Under the pieces are notes generated by a model. It was not told the origin of the DNA and ran no database searches. It saw only the letters and a program-made list of their open reading frames with translations. A stretch of 64,000 bases of DNA from CAG-882 sp050874385. Lineage in GTDB: Bacteria > Bacillota > Clostridia > Lachnospirales > Lachnospiraceae. Numbering within the stretch: the stretch's first letter is position 1; the number at the start of each line of letters is the position of its first letter. Below, in pieces: positions 16,183 to 24,845 of the stretch. The stretch covers positions 1 through 64,000 of the forward strand of contig JBNMKO010000004.1 in the NCBI GenBank assembly GCA_050874385.1, written 5' to 3'. The position numbers were made by a program, and so were the translations under genes.

Positions 16183-18282
16183 TCACTCCTGCTCGCCAAC
16201 TTCCTCGAAATCTATTCCATTATTTTTAAGTCTGTCCGCAACCGTGCCCAAATCGTTTCTTCCGGTCTGGGACAGTAAAAGGTACAGATTTCCATCCCCT
16301 GCCACACCGAGAACATCATTTTCACGCACAAGCCCGATAAGCCGCCTGCCAATCTGCCCAAGCTTTGCGGTGTCGCCTCCCGACAAAATCCTTAACATCA
16401 CATAGTCGAGATATTGTTTCTTTCTCATCTGCTTTTTAACTTCAAGTATCTCCTCAAACTTTTCAGGTTCGAGTATTCTTGTGTTGTCAAGACTGCTTTT
16501 GTTCATCTCATAAAATTCCATCGCGCGCACAAGAGAGTCCCGTATCATATCAGACATTATTCTGAGCTTATTTGAAAACTCCATATTCATCTGACTGTAA
16601 TCCGCCTCCATTATGAGTATCATTCCCACAAGAACTCCTTCCCTCTGTATAGGTGTCGCGTAAGCCGGATAATCTTTTAGCGCCTTAGTGTTCACAAATG
16701 TCTCATTGTTTTGAAGGCTTGACAAAAGCTCAGGGTAATCCGTAATTTTTAGCGATTTATGCGCCCTTTGTGTGCACCTTTTTGAGCACACATAAAGTCT
16801 TGCAAATGTGCTGTTCGGCTTAATGCTGTATATGGCAACATACGAATTTCCAAGCACCTCCTCACAGATATCTATCGCCTCGTAAAATACCATCTCAGGA
16901 AGCGTTGTGTTTAACTTTTTTACAACCGAATACATCTTTCCAAAGCTGTCCTTATATGCGATTATCTGGTTGTTGAAACGCTCTTTGCCCTCGGCAACCT
17001 CTGTGTAAAGCCCATGAAGGAAAGCATATTTTTCCTCTAAAAGCTTTAACTCCTCATTCTTGCTTTTTATATCATCCCTCGCCTTGTCGGTGTTGTAGCC
17101 GAGCACACACCCAAGAAGCAGATAGCATGCAAACGGAAGCCAGTTCTGCACATCAAAGAACAACACCTGCCACGACATGGACAGGCTGTTCGAGGTCATA
17201 TATCCCACACTCGCAATAAGTGCCGCAGCCGCACCCGCGCCAAGCCCGTTGACACTCGCGATTATCGCGATGTACACAAGCCTGAAATCCAGAAAGTTAA
17301 ACATCACATTATCCCTTGTGATATAGTTGAGCACCTCGGCAACCGCGAACAGAACTATCTGCTCTATGATTACTCGAAGCAGCCTGTTTGAAAAAAATCG
17401 CCGGAAAATATGCTTCTTCTTTTTGGCTGACTTTTTGATATAGCTGTCAAGCGCATCCCGCAAATCATCCTTTATGTTTCCGCGCGGTATAAAGCCGTAC
17501 TCCGTCCTCGCCCAATCGTCCTCGCGGTAAATCGGCGTACACTCATCCTTGCCGCTGTACTCAACCTTTATCTGTCCTGCCTGACTGCCCGCAATATCCT
17601 TTAAAAACTGCACCAATTCGCCAAATGTCATATTGTTTTTTCCGCTGAGATTTGTGTCAAGATAAGGTTTTTCCCAAGGGTCATCAAACATTCTGCAAAG
17701 AAGTCCCGCAAGGTCATCCTCCCTTATAAAATCCGTCTGAGTATTCTCATAGCCCGGCAGCACAAGCTTCTTTTTGTCGAGCACCGCATAGAGCCATCTT
17801 CCGATATGGCTTGTCTTTATAACGGTATGATAAAGGTAAGGTGTGCGGAGAAGCTGTACATTTATTCCGTCCTTCTGCGCCGCCTTCTTGCACAGCTGCT
17901 CGCAGGCATTTAAAAGGACACCCCTGCTCGCCTCGCCGTTCTCCCCCTCATCGGGAAGCCTGTTTCCCGTTATGTAAATAAATGACTTTATATTTTTCTT
18001 TCTGCACAGATAGAGTATATATTCAAGCTTTTCAAGCTCGTCAAAAATCTTCTTTTCCCCGTCTAGCACCTGCGAAAAGAAAACGACTGTGCCAAAATTA
18101 AAAGACTGGAAAATCTTTTCCGTATCTTCATCCGTGCCGTTTTTTAAGAAAATAATATTATTTTTCTTTATTTTGTCCTGCGCAATACTATTTTTTAGCA
18201 CAACACATCGGTATTCCTTGTCTATGGCATTGTAAAAGCCCTCCGACACCACGGTTGTGTTTCCGGCAAATAAAATATCCAC
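16183..18282 (-). CDS. PelD-like c-di-GMP receptor fused to an N-terminal SDR-type domain
   Basis: First gene of the Pel-like operon, ~699 residues from GTG at 18282 (AAGGA 6 bases upstream). Residues ~1-270 resemble an extended SDR/epimerase, but the glycine loop (FAGNTTVVSEG) is degenerate and no YxxxK catalytic pair is seen where NACEQL aligns. Four transmembrane helices follow (~300-400), then a coiled coil, a GAF domain (~450-590), and a degenerate GGDEF domain. In the latter the active site reads GDGNL instead of GGDEF, but the inhibitory-site motif RxxD (REND) sits exactly five residues before it. This is the PelD layout, where c-di-GMP binding at that site switches on polymer synthesis. 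The SDR fusion is not part of Pseudomonas PelD. Confidence 0.85.
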   Translation of the reverse strand: MDILFAGNTTVVSEGFYNAIDKEYRCVVLKNSIAQDKIKKNNIIFLKNGTDEDTEKIFQSFNFGTVVFFSQVLDGEKKIFDELEKLEYILYLCRKKNIKSFIYITGNRLPDEGENGEASRGVLLNACEQLCKKAAQKDGINVQLLRTPYLYHTVIKTSHIGRWLYAVLDKKKLVLPGYENTQTDFIREDDLAGLLCRMFDDPWEKPYLDTNLSGKNNMTFGELVQFLKDIAGSQAGQIKVEYSGKDECTPIYREDDWARTEYGFIPRGNIKDDLRDALDSYIKKSAKKKKHIFRRFFSNRLLRVIIEQIVLFAVAEVLNYITRDNVMFNFLDFRLVYIAIIASVNGLGAGAAAALIASVGYMTSNSLSMSWQVLFFDVQNWLPFACYLLLGCVLGYNTDKARDDIKSKNEELKLLEEKYAFLHGLYTEVAEGKERFNNQIIAYKDSFGKMYSVVKKLNTTLPEMVFYEAIDICEEVLGNSYVAIYSIKPNSTFARLYVCSKRCTQRAHKSLKITDYPELLSSLQNNETFVNTKALKDYPAYATPIQREGVLVGMILIMEADYSQMNMEFSNKLRIMSDMIRDSLVRAMEFYEMNKSSLDNTRILEPEKFEEILEVKKQMRKKQYLDYVMLRILSGGDTAKLGQIGRRLIGLVRENDVLGVAGDGNLYLLLSQTGRNDLGTVADRLKNNGIDFEEVGEQE

Positions 18283-18374
18283 TTTTATTCCTTTCCGCAG
18301 TTCTGCACACAAGTACCACAGAATACTTTTTTATTCTTTACACACTTTTTACATAAAATACCTTTCACACATAA

Positions 18375-19118
18375 TTATTTTTTATTCTCAACATAATTTT
18401 TTATTCCTACAGCTATCGCCTCCGCAACCTTTCTTTGATAGTCCTCGCTCACAAGCAGCTTTGCCTCCTCATAGTTGGTTATAAAACCGCACTCCACAAT
18501 GACTGTCGGGCATGGCGTGTGAATTAACATATAGTAACTGTCATTCGCCTTAATCTTCCTGTCGTTTGTCTCATCGACATTATCCTTTAAGCTGTCCTGT
18601 ATGCACTGGGCAAGCTCCTTTCCCTTCTCCGAATGTTTATAATAAAACACCTGCGCACCGCACACAGCACTGTCGCTGAAGCTGTTCTGGTGTATGCTAA
18701 CAACTATGTCGGCATTGCTCTCGGTTATTATCGAACATCTTTTTTTCATGTCGGCAATCTTTTTGTTGCTGTCGCTCTCTAAGTAAAGCCCGTCATCCGT
18801 CGTCCTTGTCAGGACAACTTCCATGCCCTCACTCTCAAGCTCCTCCTTCAACATATATGACACCGAAAGATTAATCTCCTTCTCAATGGTATTGTTGACA
18901 CCAAGCATTCCTGGGTCTATCCCTCCGTGCCCCGGGTCGATTACAATACAGTATTTTTCGCCTGCCGCATCCGGCGGCATTGTCTCCGACTCTTGTGTGT
19001 TGGCAGCCTGCGCATCGACAGCCATGCCGTCCTCCGAATACAGAAAATGCCTCATAAGCAGCCACAGCGAAAAAATCATTATCAGTCCCATCGCAAGCGA
19101 AAGTAAGTCTTTTTTCAT
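18375..19118 (-). CDS. cwlD: N-acetylmuramoyl-L-alanine amidase, CwlD-like
   Basis: A 247-residue Amidase_3 protein with an N-terminal membrane/signal segment (residues ~5-25). Zinc and catalytic residues are visible: DPGHGGIDPG (His near 64), EKEINLSV (Glu near 79), VSIHQNSF (second His) and VECGF (catalytic Glu). Length and overall sequence match CwlD, which removes stem peptides from muramic acid so that muramic-delta-lactam forms in the spore cortex. The start (MKKDLLSL) is immediately preceded by a hairpin with a T-run, and the only Shine-Dalgarno-like GGGG lies inside that hairpin. CwlD versus a vegetative amidase cannot be settled from sequence alone. Confidence 0.82.
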   Translation of the reverse strand: MKKDLLSLAMGLIMIFSLWLLMRHFLYSEDGMAVDAQAANTQESETMPPDAAGEKYCIVIDPGHGGIDPGMLGVNNTIEKEINLSVSYMLKEELESEGMEVVLTRTTDDGLYLESDSNKKIADMKKRCSIITESNADIVVSIHQNSFSDSAVCGAQVFYYKHSEKGKELAQCIQDSLKDNVDETNDRKIKANDSYYMLIHTPCPTVIVECGFITNYEEAKLLVSEDYQRKVAEAIAVGIKNYVENKK

Positions 19119-19121
19119 AAC

Positions 19122-19170
19122 AAAAAACCCCGCACACAGAATACTTATTTCTATTCTATGCGTGGGGTTT
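19122..19170 (-). terminator. Strong intrinsic terminator between the GH18 gene and cwlD
   Basis: On the minus strand AAACCCC-ACGCATAGAATA pairs with TATTCTGTGTGC-GGGGTTT (about 18 pairs, one mismatch, two G-U) around an 8-base loop, and runs directly into TTTTTT. The T-run ends 3 bases before the cwlD start codon. The GGGG that would serve cwlD as ribosome site is in the descending arm. Confidence 0.85.
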
Positions 19171-19265
19171 GAAATTATGCCCTTTATAATACTGTATGAT
19201 TATGTTTTAAACTTATTATAACCGTTTATCAGACAGATTTTTTATCTCTATTTGCAAACTATCAT

Positions 19266-21137
19266 CTATTTGTTGTACTGCGCGATTACCTCCCAAACTT
19301 CCGGAAACTCTCCGCCAAGACTCCACCCTGACACACCGGCAATGCCGTACTGCGCCACAAGCTTCATCTTTTCCTCAATCGACCTCGCATCCTCAAGCCA
19401 TACGCTGTAGTGATGTCCATCGACATCGCCCTCCGCAACGTACTGTCCGACGCTGTCGCTCCAGTTGGCGACAAGTCCAAGCTCCTCAACTCTCTCATAA
19501 GAAGACTTCATGGTATATGCCTTTGAGTTTAAAACCTGCTGCCCGTTCTCGTCGACATATTCCTCCCACATTCTGGTGTAGAATGGCAGCGCATTTATAA
19601 TCTTTTGTGCCGGAACACTTGCGAGCGTATTTTCTATTCCATTTCTCACAAAATCAAGCGATGCAACGCTTCCAGCCTCATCACTTCCGTTGTAATGTTC
19701 ATCATAGCCCATCACAATCACATAATCCACAATCGCGCCCTGCTCTGCCCTGTCATAATGCGCCGAGTGAGGCATAGGGACATAATTGTCAACCGACAGC
19801 ACAATTCCCGCATTTCTGCACTCTATGGACAGCTCCCTTAAAAACTGTACAAAATGTATGCCATTGTCAGAGCTTACTTTCTCAAAATCAATGTTAATTC
19901 CATCATAGCCATGGGAATTTACTTCATTCATCATGGCCGCGATAAGAGCCCTTCTGTTCTCCGTCACCGCAAACAGCTCGTACTCGCTCCAGCCGTTCTC
20001 AGCACTCACCGACGTAAAATCGCTCCACAAAGGCCATATCTGTCTGCCCGTCTCGTGTATGTAATCCACATACTCCTGCTGTGCAAAGGAATTAAAATTC
20101 CCCACACTGTCCGAGAGCTGATACCATGTAGGCGAAACCACATTTACACCCTGCGTCGCATCCAAAAGATTGTATATCTTTGTGTTGTCATTCAAATCAT
20201 ACACCGCATGCCATACCATGTTTACCTTGTCTTTTCTCGATACGGATGTATAGATAGGTGCCTGATACTCGTTGGAGGTTGTCACGGTATAACTCTCACC
20301 AAGCTCCTTTGTTCTCACAAAGCCCCTGATATCATCGTCCGTCACAATCTCCGTCCAGTCGCCGTCAGAGTCCACTACAGCCCAGCTCGCATTTTCATCC
20401 CCGATTGCAAGTATCTCGTCCTTGATGCTCGCACCGGTTCTGACTGTTCCCTCGCTTGCTATATGTACATACTCCTTATCGCCGTACTCGGTTGTCACAA
20501 GCATTCTGTAAGGCTCGGTTCTGACCTCATACAAAAAATCAGCCCTATCCTTTACAAAATCAATGGCTATGTAAATGTCATCCCCAACTCTTCTTGCGAC
20601 AACATAATGTTCTTTCTTAACCTTATCCCCCACATAATAAGCCTGACTCTCAAAAGGAATGGTCACAATCTTTGTGGGAGTTGTGTATATAAGCTCATCA
20701 TTTGCAATATCAAGGTAAAATCTGTGATTGAGGTTCTCATCTATAAAATCCTTTTTTAAGTACCACACATCCCCAAAACAGTAAGCCTTGCTGTCAGTCT
20801 GCTCACCGTTTAACAGCAAAAATGCCTCAAGTGCGCCGCTCTCCTGCACAGTCCCGTCGCCAACTGCAAATCCATTCTGAATATAATAATCCTCAAACGT
20901 AATTCTCGTCTTATTCGGCGTATATTTGTCAATCAAAGTCACAAGCCCTATTCCACCAGCCACAAGCACACACACAATTATGACCGCCGCGATAATTCCC
21001 GCCGCCTGCTTGTTGTTCTTTTTTCTAATCCTCTTAATCGGGCTCTCCTGCACATAATAATCATCTATATCATTGTCATCAATTCTGTCCTTCTCGTCAA
21101 AATCCTCGTCCATCAAATACCGTTTCTTTTTTGCCAT
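19266..21137 (-). CDS. Membrane-anchored GH18 glycosidase with SH3-like domain
   Basis: A 623-residue protein with an acidic cytoplasmic N-terminus, one transmembrane helix (~44-68), and a ~150-residue beta-rich region resembling a copper-amine-oxidase-type N-domain. An SH3-like module follows (~230-290, GTVRTGASIKDEILA), then a GH18 TIM barrel. The GH18 catalytic motif is present as YDGINIDFEKV (DxxxDxE near residue 430), with the downstream VMGYDEHYNGS and the C-terminal Trp in GVSGWSLGG. Clostridial proteins of this kind are related to spore cortex-lytic YaaH/SleL enzymes and probably cleave peptidoglycan or chitin-like substrates. It ends in a strong terminator before cwlD. Confidence 0.9.
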   Translation of the reverse strand: MAKKKRYLMDEDFDEKDRIDDNDIDDYYVQESPIKRIRKKNNKQAAGIIAAVIIVCVLVAGGIGLVTLIDKYTPNKTRITFEDYYIQNGFAVGDGTVQESGALEAFLLLNGEQTDSKAYCFGDVWYLKKDFIDENLNHRFYLDIANDELIYTTPTKIVTIPFESQAYYVGDKVKKEHYVVARRVGDDIYIAIDFVKDRADFLYEVRTEPYRMLVTTEYGDKEYVHIASEGTVRTGASIKDEILAIGDENASWAVVDSDGDWTEIVTDDDIRGFVRTKELGESYTVTTSNEYQAPIYTSVSRKDKVNMVWHAVYDLNDNTKIYNLLDATQGVNVVSPTWYQLSDSVGNFNSFAQQEYVDYIHETGRQIWPLWSDFTSVSAENGWSEYELFAVTENRRALIAAMMNEVNSHGYDGINIDFEKVSSDNGIHFVQFLRELSIECRNAGIVLSVDNYVPMPHSAHYDRAEQGAIVDYVIVMGYDEHYNGSDEAGSVASLDFVRNGIENTLASVPAQKIINALPFYTRMWEEYVDENGQQVLNSKAYTMKSSYERVEELGLVANWSDSVGQYVAEGDVDGHHYSVWLEDARSIEEKMKLVAQYGIAGVSGWSLGGEFPEVWEVIAQYNK

Positions 21138-21276
21138 TCATCTGCTCCCTATTAAAAATTATAAGAATTATTTTAATACCAAAATTAATTATACTTTTGA
21201 TTACACACATTTTCAATACTGATTGTTTTCCATTTCTTATTTATTTTTATCCTGCTAAAATCCCTTCTCAGGTGGC

Positions 21277-21311
21277 AAAAAAGCTCCGGACAGCATCACG
21301 CCGCCCAGAGC
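21277..21311 (-). terminator. Intrinsic terminator downstream of the small unknown gene
   Basis: On the minus strand GCTCTGGGCGGC pairs with GCTGTCCGGAGC (12 pairs, three G-U) and is followed by TTTTTT. It lies 24 bases past the stop of the 75-residue gene. Confidence 0.85.
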
Positions 21312-21334
21312 CCAAAGAGGGACCTTATAAAACC

Positions 21335-21562
21335 TTAATATTTTTTCTCATCGAGTCTCACACACTGAAACTCCACCCCTGTAATTTTTCCCATCTCATC
21401 AAACGAGTATGAACGCATGTATGTGCATGGTCCATCCCTCAAAAGCATGTCCGTAAACCGCTTGTTTATGCTCGCCTGATACCCGCCAACCGTGACCTGT
21501 ATACCCTCCTGTGTGTAATGTTCAAGCTCGTCACACAACAATGCGGATATCTCATCGCGCAT
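21335..21562 (-). CDS. Small conserved-looking protein, unknown function
   Basis: 75 codons starting at ATG 21562 (MRDEISALL), 4 bases after a strong GGGGAGG ribosome site and followed by a good intrinsic terminator, so it is a real gene. The protein is soluble and acidic to neutral. It begins with a helix (DELEHYTQEG), then VTVGGYQASINKRF and a beta-rich end (YMRSYSFDEMGKITGVEFQCV). There is no signal peptide, membrane segment or cysteine motif. It is downstream of the kinase/P-loop genes on the same strand. I do not recognise the family. Confidence 0.7.
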   Translation of the reverse strand: MRDEISALLCDELEHYTQEGIQVTVGGYQASINKRFTDMLLRDGPCTYMRSYSFDEMGKITGVEFQCVRLDEKKY

Positions 21563-21705
21563 ATTTTCCTCCCCATTAAGTACACCCTTCATAGCCTGCC
21601 TCCGTGATGTAATTACATAGTTACATTTGAAAGGCTGCCAACACCAATGCCATCTACCAGAATTTGTGTGATATATTATTTATCCTTATAAGGCATATCT
21701 GTGAC

Positions 21706-22350
21706 TTAATTTTTCATTTTGCAACCAATTCCATACGCTTCCTCTCCAAAAAGCTTCTCCATAAGCAAGATTGTATCTCTTGATATGGAAAACGGCTCCA
21801 TGTCCACAGGAATTATAACCGGCTCCTTTGCAGCCCTCCTGTACTCACTTATGCCATCTTTGCAGTAAAATACGCACATAAAGCATATTTTCCCGGCGTA
21901 TCTTCTCCCCAAAATATCTGCCGCCCTTATCGACCCCTCAAAACTGCCCAGACTCAAATCCCCTACCAAAAACAGCCTGTCGCACATTTTTAACTCATAT
22001 TCCCCGACACAATCCGCCTGGCCAAAATCAACAATCCGGTAATCATACCGCCCGCAAAGCTTTGACGGTTCAACATCTTCGCTCCCCGCCAAAAACGTGA
22101 TATTAGCATAGACAAACCCGTCATCATAACCCATGTCATCTTGAATAACCTTTGCCTGTCGTTTCTTTAATATATTATTTTTTAAAACATCGGCGCAATG
22201 ACTGTTTACCATCACCTGCTTTTTTGCCACGTTTGACAGATAATTGGCGGCGCACAGCACAAAGTGCGTTGTCCCACATCCGCTTCGCGTTCCTACGACC
22301 CCTATCACTATTGTCTTTTCCGAGACAGTCCGGAATAATTGTCTTTTCAA
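21706..22350 (-). CDS. P-loop-like ATPase domain protein, possibly the continuation of the upstream kinase
   Basis: A real coding frame of ~214 residues if started at TTG 22350, which follows GGAGAGG by 5 bases. The sequence opens with TIVIGVVGTRSGCGTTHF, a CpaE/MinD-like loop in which the P-loop lysine is replaced by Thr. YRIVDFGQADC and DRLFLVGDLSLGSFEGS match the later switch regions of that fold. It is clearly related to the C-terminal domain of the kinase just upstream, which has AGSGHRVGATHF. The two frames meet at an A4 run (22316-22319). Either this is a separate coupled gene or both are one ~730-residue protein broken by a one-base change. Nucleotide hydrolysis is doubtful without the lysine. 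Confidence 0.65.
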   Translation of the reverse strand: MKRQLFRTVSEKTIVIGVVGTRSGCGTTHFVLCAANYLSNVAKKQVMVNSHCADVLKNNILKKRQAKVIQDDMGYDDGFVYANITFLAGSEDVEPSKLCGRYDYRIVDFGQADCVGEYELKMCDRLFLVGDLSLGSFEGSIRAADILGRRYAGKICFMCVFYCKDGISEYRRAAKEPVIIPVDMEPFSISRDTILLMEKLFGEEAYGIGCKMKN

Positions 22351-23692
22351 TAACACCTCTCCCCATCTTAAACGAATACGGCGCTGTACAGTACGGAACC
22401 CTAAAAGCGTTCTCCATATAGTGTTCTTTTTTGATTTCCATGTACTCATGCCCCGCCGCAAAATTTACCGCGCTCACAAATTTTCTCCCCACACCTCTAA
22501 AAAAAGCCACAGCCCTCTCATAATCAAGAAGTTCGTCCACCGTATGCCCGGTGACAAGCACAAAATTATCGCTGTCGTCAATATACTGCGTCAAGGTACT
22601 CTCATTCCATTCCCACATGCTTCCGATTTCCCTTATTATAACCGAATATTCATCTTTGTCGCTTTGGCTTAACGCAACCGCAAAGCCCTGATAATCCGGC
22701 ACTATCTCAACGCCGTCCACATCGTAAACTCCACCACGACAGCTTATATGCCTGACCTGCCCATATACAGGAATAGTCATTTGCTTATCCTTCTGTGCCA
22801 AAAGCTCCAACAGACATTTAATTCCTCTCGATTTTAAGTGAGCTGACAGCATAATTGCAAAATGCGTCGCACCAACCCGATGTCCGCTCCCAGCAATTAC
22901 TATAATCGTCGGATTTGCCGTTATCTTTTTATTTGTTAACGTCTGTGATTTTTCAAGTGCAAGAAAAAGTTCCCCAGCATCCTCATATCTCTCAGAAGGA
23001 TTCTGACTTGTGCACTTATCAATGATAAATTCAAGATTTTCTGAACATTTGTATCCATCTAAGGTCTGCCCCGCAAGCATAAACCTCATAAGCATTCCAA
23101 GCGAGTACACATCACATCTCTCCTTAGGACTTGACCTGTGGTAAAGCTCAGGTGCCGCATATCCGGCTGTCCCCATCACACATTCCGGCGGGGCTTCCTT
23201 CATATAGCTGCTACCAAAGTCAACCAGCTTAATGCCCTCATCCGTGACCAAAATATTGTCCGGTTTTATATCAAGATGTAATAATCCTGCCTGTTTTTGC
23301 ATATAACCAAGAACAGTACATATACTCATAACAATGCTGCAGGTCTCTTCCTCCGCAAGTCTTTTTCTTGTTCTGACATATTCAAAAAGCGATGTCCCTT
23401 CTATATACTCTTCAACTATATAGAAATACACATCATCCTCATCAATGTCATATATTATAGGTAAGGATGCATGCCGCAGATTTTTCAGCGCATCTGCTTC
23501 GCGCCTTCTTGTATTATGTATGTCCTCACTCTTACGGATACGCTTGACAGCCCTGCAGACGCCAAGCCCTGTATGTCTTGTAAGAAATACCTCACCGTAA
23601 GCTCCCTGCCCGAGCTTACTAAGGATTAAGTATTTGCCATCCAATAGAGTACTTTGTGTATCGGTAAATACCACCTCCAAGGATAACTGCAA
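22175..23692 (-). CDS. Ser/Thr protein kinase with C-terminal lysine-less P-loop domain
   Basis: The N-terminal ~250 residues are a Hanks-type kinase: glycine loop LGQGAYGEVF, VAIK-lysine region CRAVKRI, catalytic loop LHLDIKPDNI, DFGSS as the DFG motif, and TAGYAAPE. HLD replaces the usual HRD. A CpaE/MinD-like domain follows (~265-450) with AGSGHRVGATH, lacking the P-loop lysine. The last ~50 residues (after DCLGK) turn Arg/Lys-rich and overlap the next coding frame, so the true end is probably near 22316, by frameshift or shorter ancestral stop. The start codon is uncertain: TTG 23692 has a poor ribosome site. The substrate is unknown. It would act in the cytoplasm, as no transmembrane helix or PASTA repeats are present. 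Confidence 0.8.
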   Translation of the reverse strand: MQLSLEVVFTDTQSTLLDGKYLILSKLGQGAYGEVFLTRHTGLGVCRAVKRIRKSEDIHNTRRREADALKNLRHASLPIIYDIDEDDVYFYIVEEYIEGTSLFEYVRTRKRLAEEETCSIVMSICTVLGYMQKQAGLLHLDIKPDNILVTDEGIKLVDFGSSYMKEAPPECVMGTAGYAAPELYHRSSPKERCDVYSLGMLMRFMLAGQTLDGYKCSENLEFIIDKCTSQNPSERYEDAGELFLALEKSQTLTNKKITANPTIIVIAGSGHRVGATHFAIMLSAHLKSRGIKCLLELLAQKDKQMTIPVYGQVRHISCRGGVYDVDGVEIVPDYQGFAVALSQSDKDEYSVIIREIGSMWEWNESTLTQYIDDSDNFVLVTGHTVDELLDYERAVAFFRGVGRKFVSAVNFAAGHEYMEIKKEHYMENAFRVPYCTAPYSFKMGRGVIEKTIIPDCLGKDNSDRGRRNAKRMWDNALCAVRRQLSVKRGKKAGDGKQSLRRCFKK

Positions 23693-23798
23693 ATCCTGTA
23701 TATATTTTATAAAATATAAATCGTATGCACAACCGTCTTAAATTGTAGAGTTATTAAACACATGTTTAAATTTCATATTTTTTTCATATTAATAAACC

Positions 23799-23828
23799 TT
23801 TACAGAACAATAATAGATGACGTATAAT
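23799..23828 (+). promoter_or_regulatory. Promoter of the mecA-like gene
   Basis: TTTACA (23799-23804) and TATAAT (23823-23828) with an 18-base spacer, 28 bases before the ATG. AGGAAGGA precedes the start. Confidence 0.65.
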
Positions 23829-23856
23829 AAGCAGGTCAGGAAGGATGTGATTGCAC

Positions 23857-24777
23857 ATGAAAATAGAAAGATTAAGTGAAAATTCAATACGTTGTACTCT
23901 TAATCGTGCTGATTTAGACTCAAGAGAACTTAAAATCAGCGAATTAGCTTATGGAACCGAGAAGGCTAAGAGCCTTTTTAAAGATATGATTGCACAGGCA
24001 TCTTTTGAATGTGGCTTTGAGGCGGAGGACATTCCCCTTATGATTGAGGCTATACCTATATCACCGGACTGCATTGTTCTTGTCATCACGAAGGTTGAGG
24101 ACCCGGAAGAGCTTGACACACGCTTTTCAAAGTTCGCACCGTCCGATGAGGATGACGATTACGCGGACATGCTCGACTCCGACGATGACATGCAAGGCAT
24201 TGATGACGGCTCATCACTGCTAAACAGAATAAATGAAGCACTAAATCAGGAAGCGGATTTTATCCCATTTTCAGACAGCCTTCTAGCCAAGGCTAAGGGT
24301 AAAGACTCTTCAGATGTAATATCAGACGACATAATCTCCGGCGACAAGAAATCCACGAAAGCTAAATCGGGAAGCCAAAAATCTTCCTCAAATGCCGCCG
24401 ACATTTTAAACGGCAATATTGGAACTGACAACCGCAGCGCCGTCCTAGGCGCGCAAGGTGGCAACGGCTCTTCATCCCCTGTTCCGCTTGAGAAGCTTTT
24501 CTCATTCAAGGACTTAAACCAGGCTTCAACAGCCGCAGCCGCCATTGAAAGCCGCTTTAGCGGAAGCAGTGTTCTCTACAAGAACCCTGTAAACCTGCGT
24601 TATTACCTGTTTATCCGCAGCGAAAGCATGAGCATGGACGAATTTACCGGGGTTAACAATATTCTCACCGAGTACGGTGTCAGGGAGAAGCTCTCCTACG
24701 CGACGATTGCACACCTTGAGGAGCACGACGAGGTTATTATCCGAAAGGATGCGGTCAAGATACTTGCACAACTATAA
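23857..24777 (+). CDS. mecA: MecA-like Clp adaptor protein
   Basis: A 306-residue protein from ATG 23857 (AGGAAGGA 11 bases upstream). The N-terminal ~95 residues (MKIERLSENSIRCTLNRAD onwards) match the MecA substrate-recognition domain. Residues ~100-205 are an acidic then Ser/Lys-rich linker, longer than in Bacillus MecA. The C-terminal ~100 residues (FSFKDLNQASTAA to the end) match the ClpC-binding domain. MecA delivers substrates such as ComK to ClpCP for degradation in Bacillus; targets in this organism are unknown. It is a monocistronic plus-strand gene between two minus-strand units. Confidence 0.85.
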   Translation: MKIERLSENSIRCTLNRADLDSRELKISELAYGTEKAKSLFKDMIAQASFECGFEAEDIPLMIEAIPISPDCIVLVITKVEDPEELDTRFSKFAPSDEDDDYADMLDSDDDMQGIDDGSSLLNRINEALNQEADFIPFSDSLLAKAKGKDSSDVISDDIISGDKKSTKAKSGSQKSSSNAADILNGNIGTDNRSAVLGAQGGNGSSSPVPLEKLFSFKDLNQASTAAAAIESRFSGSSVLYKNPVNLRYYLFIRSESMSMDEFTGVNNILTEYGVREKLSYATIAHLEEHDEVIIRKDAVKILAQL

Positions 24778-24785
24778 TATATAGC

Positions 24786-24828
24786 AAAAAAGAGAGCAAA
24801 TCGTTCTTGATTTGCTCTCTCACATTTT
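24786..24828. terminator. Bidirectional terminator between mecA and the DUF1858 gene
   Basis: AGAGAGCAAATC (24791-24802) pairs with GATTTGCTCTCT (24809-24820). The minus-strand product ends in TTTTTT, the plus-strand product in CACATTTT. Confidence 0.88.
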
Positions 24829-24845
24829 AAGCTAAAGTATCAAAA

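Noticed and set aside
16183..18282. Active UDP-sugar epimerase (PelX-like) in the N-terminal domain
   Set aside because: No clear GxxGxxG loop and no YxxxK pair, so catalytic activity is not supported.
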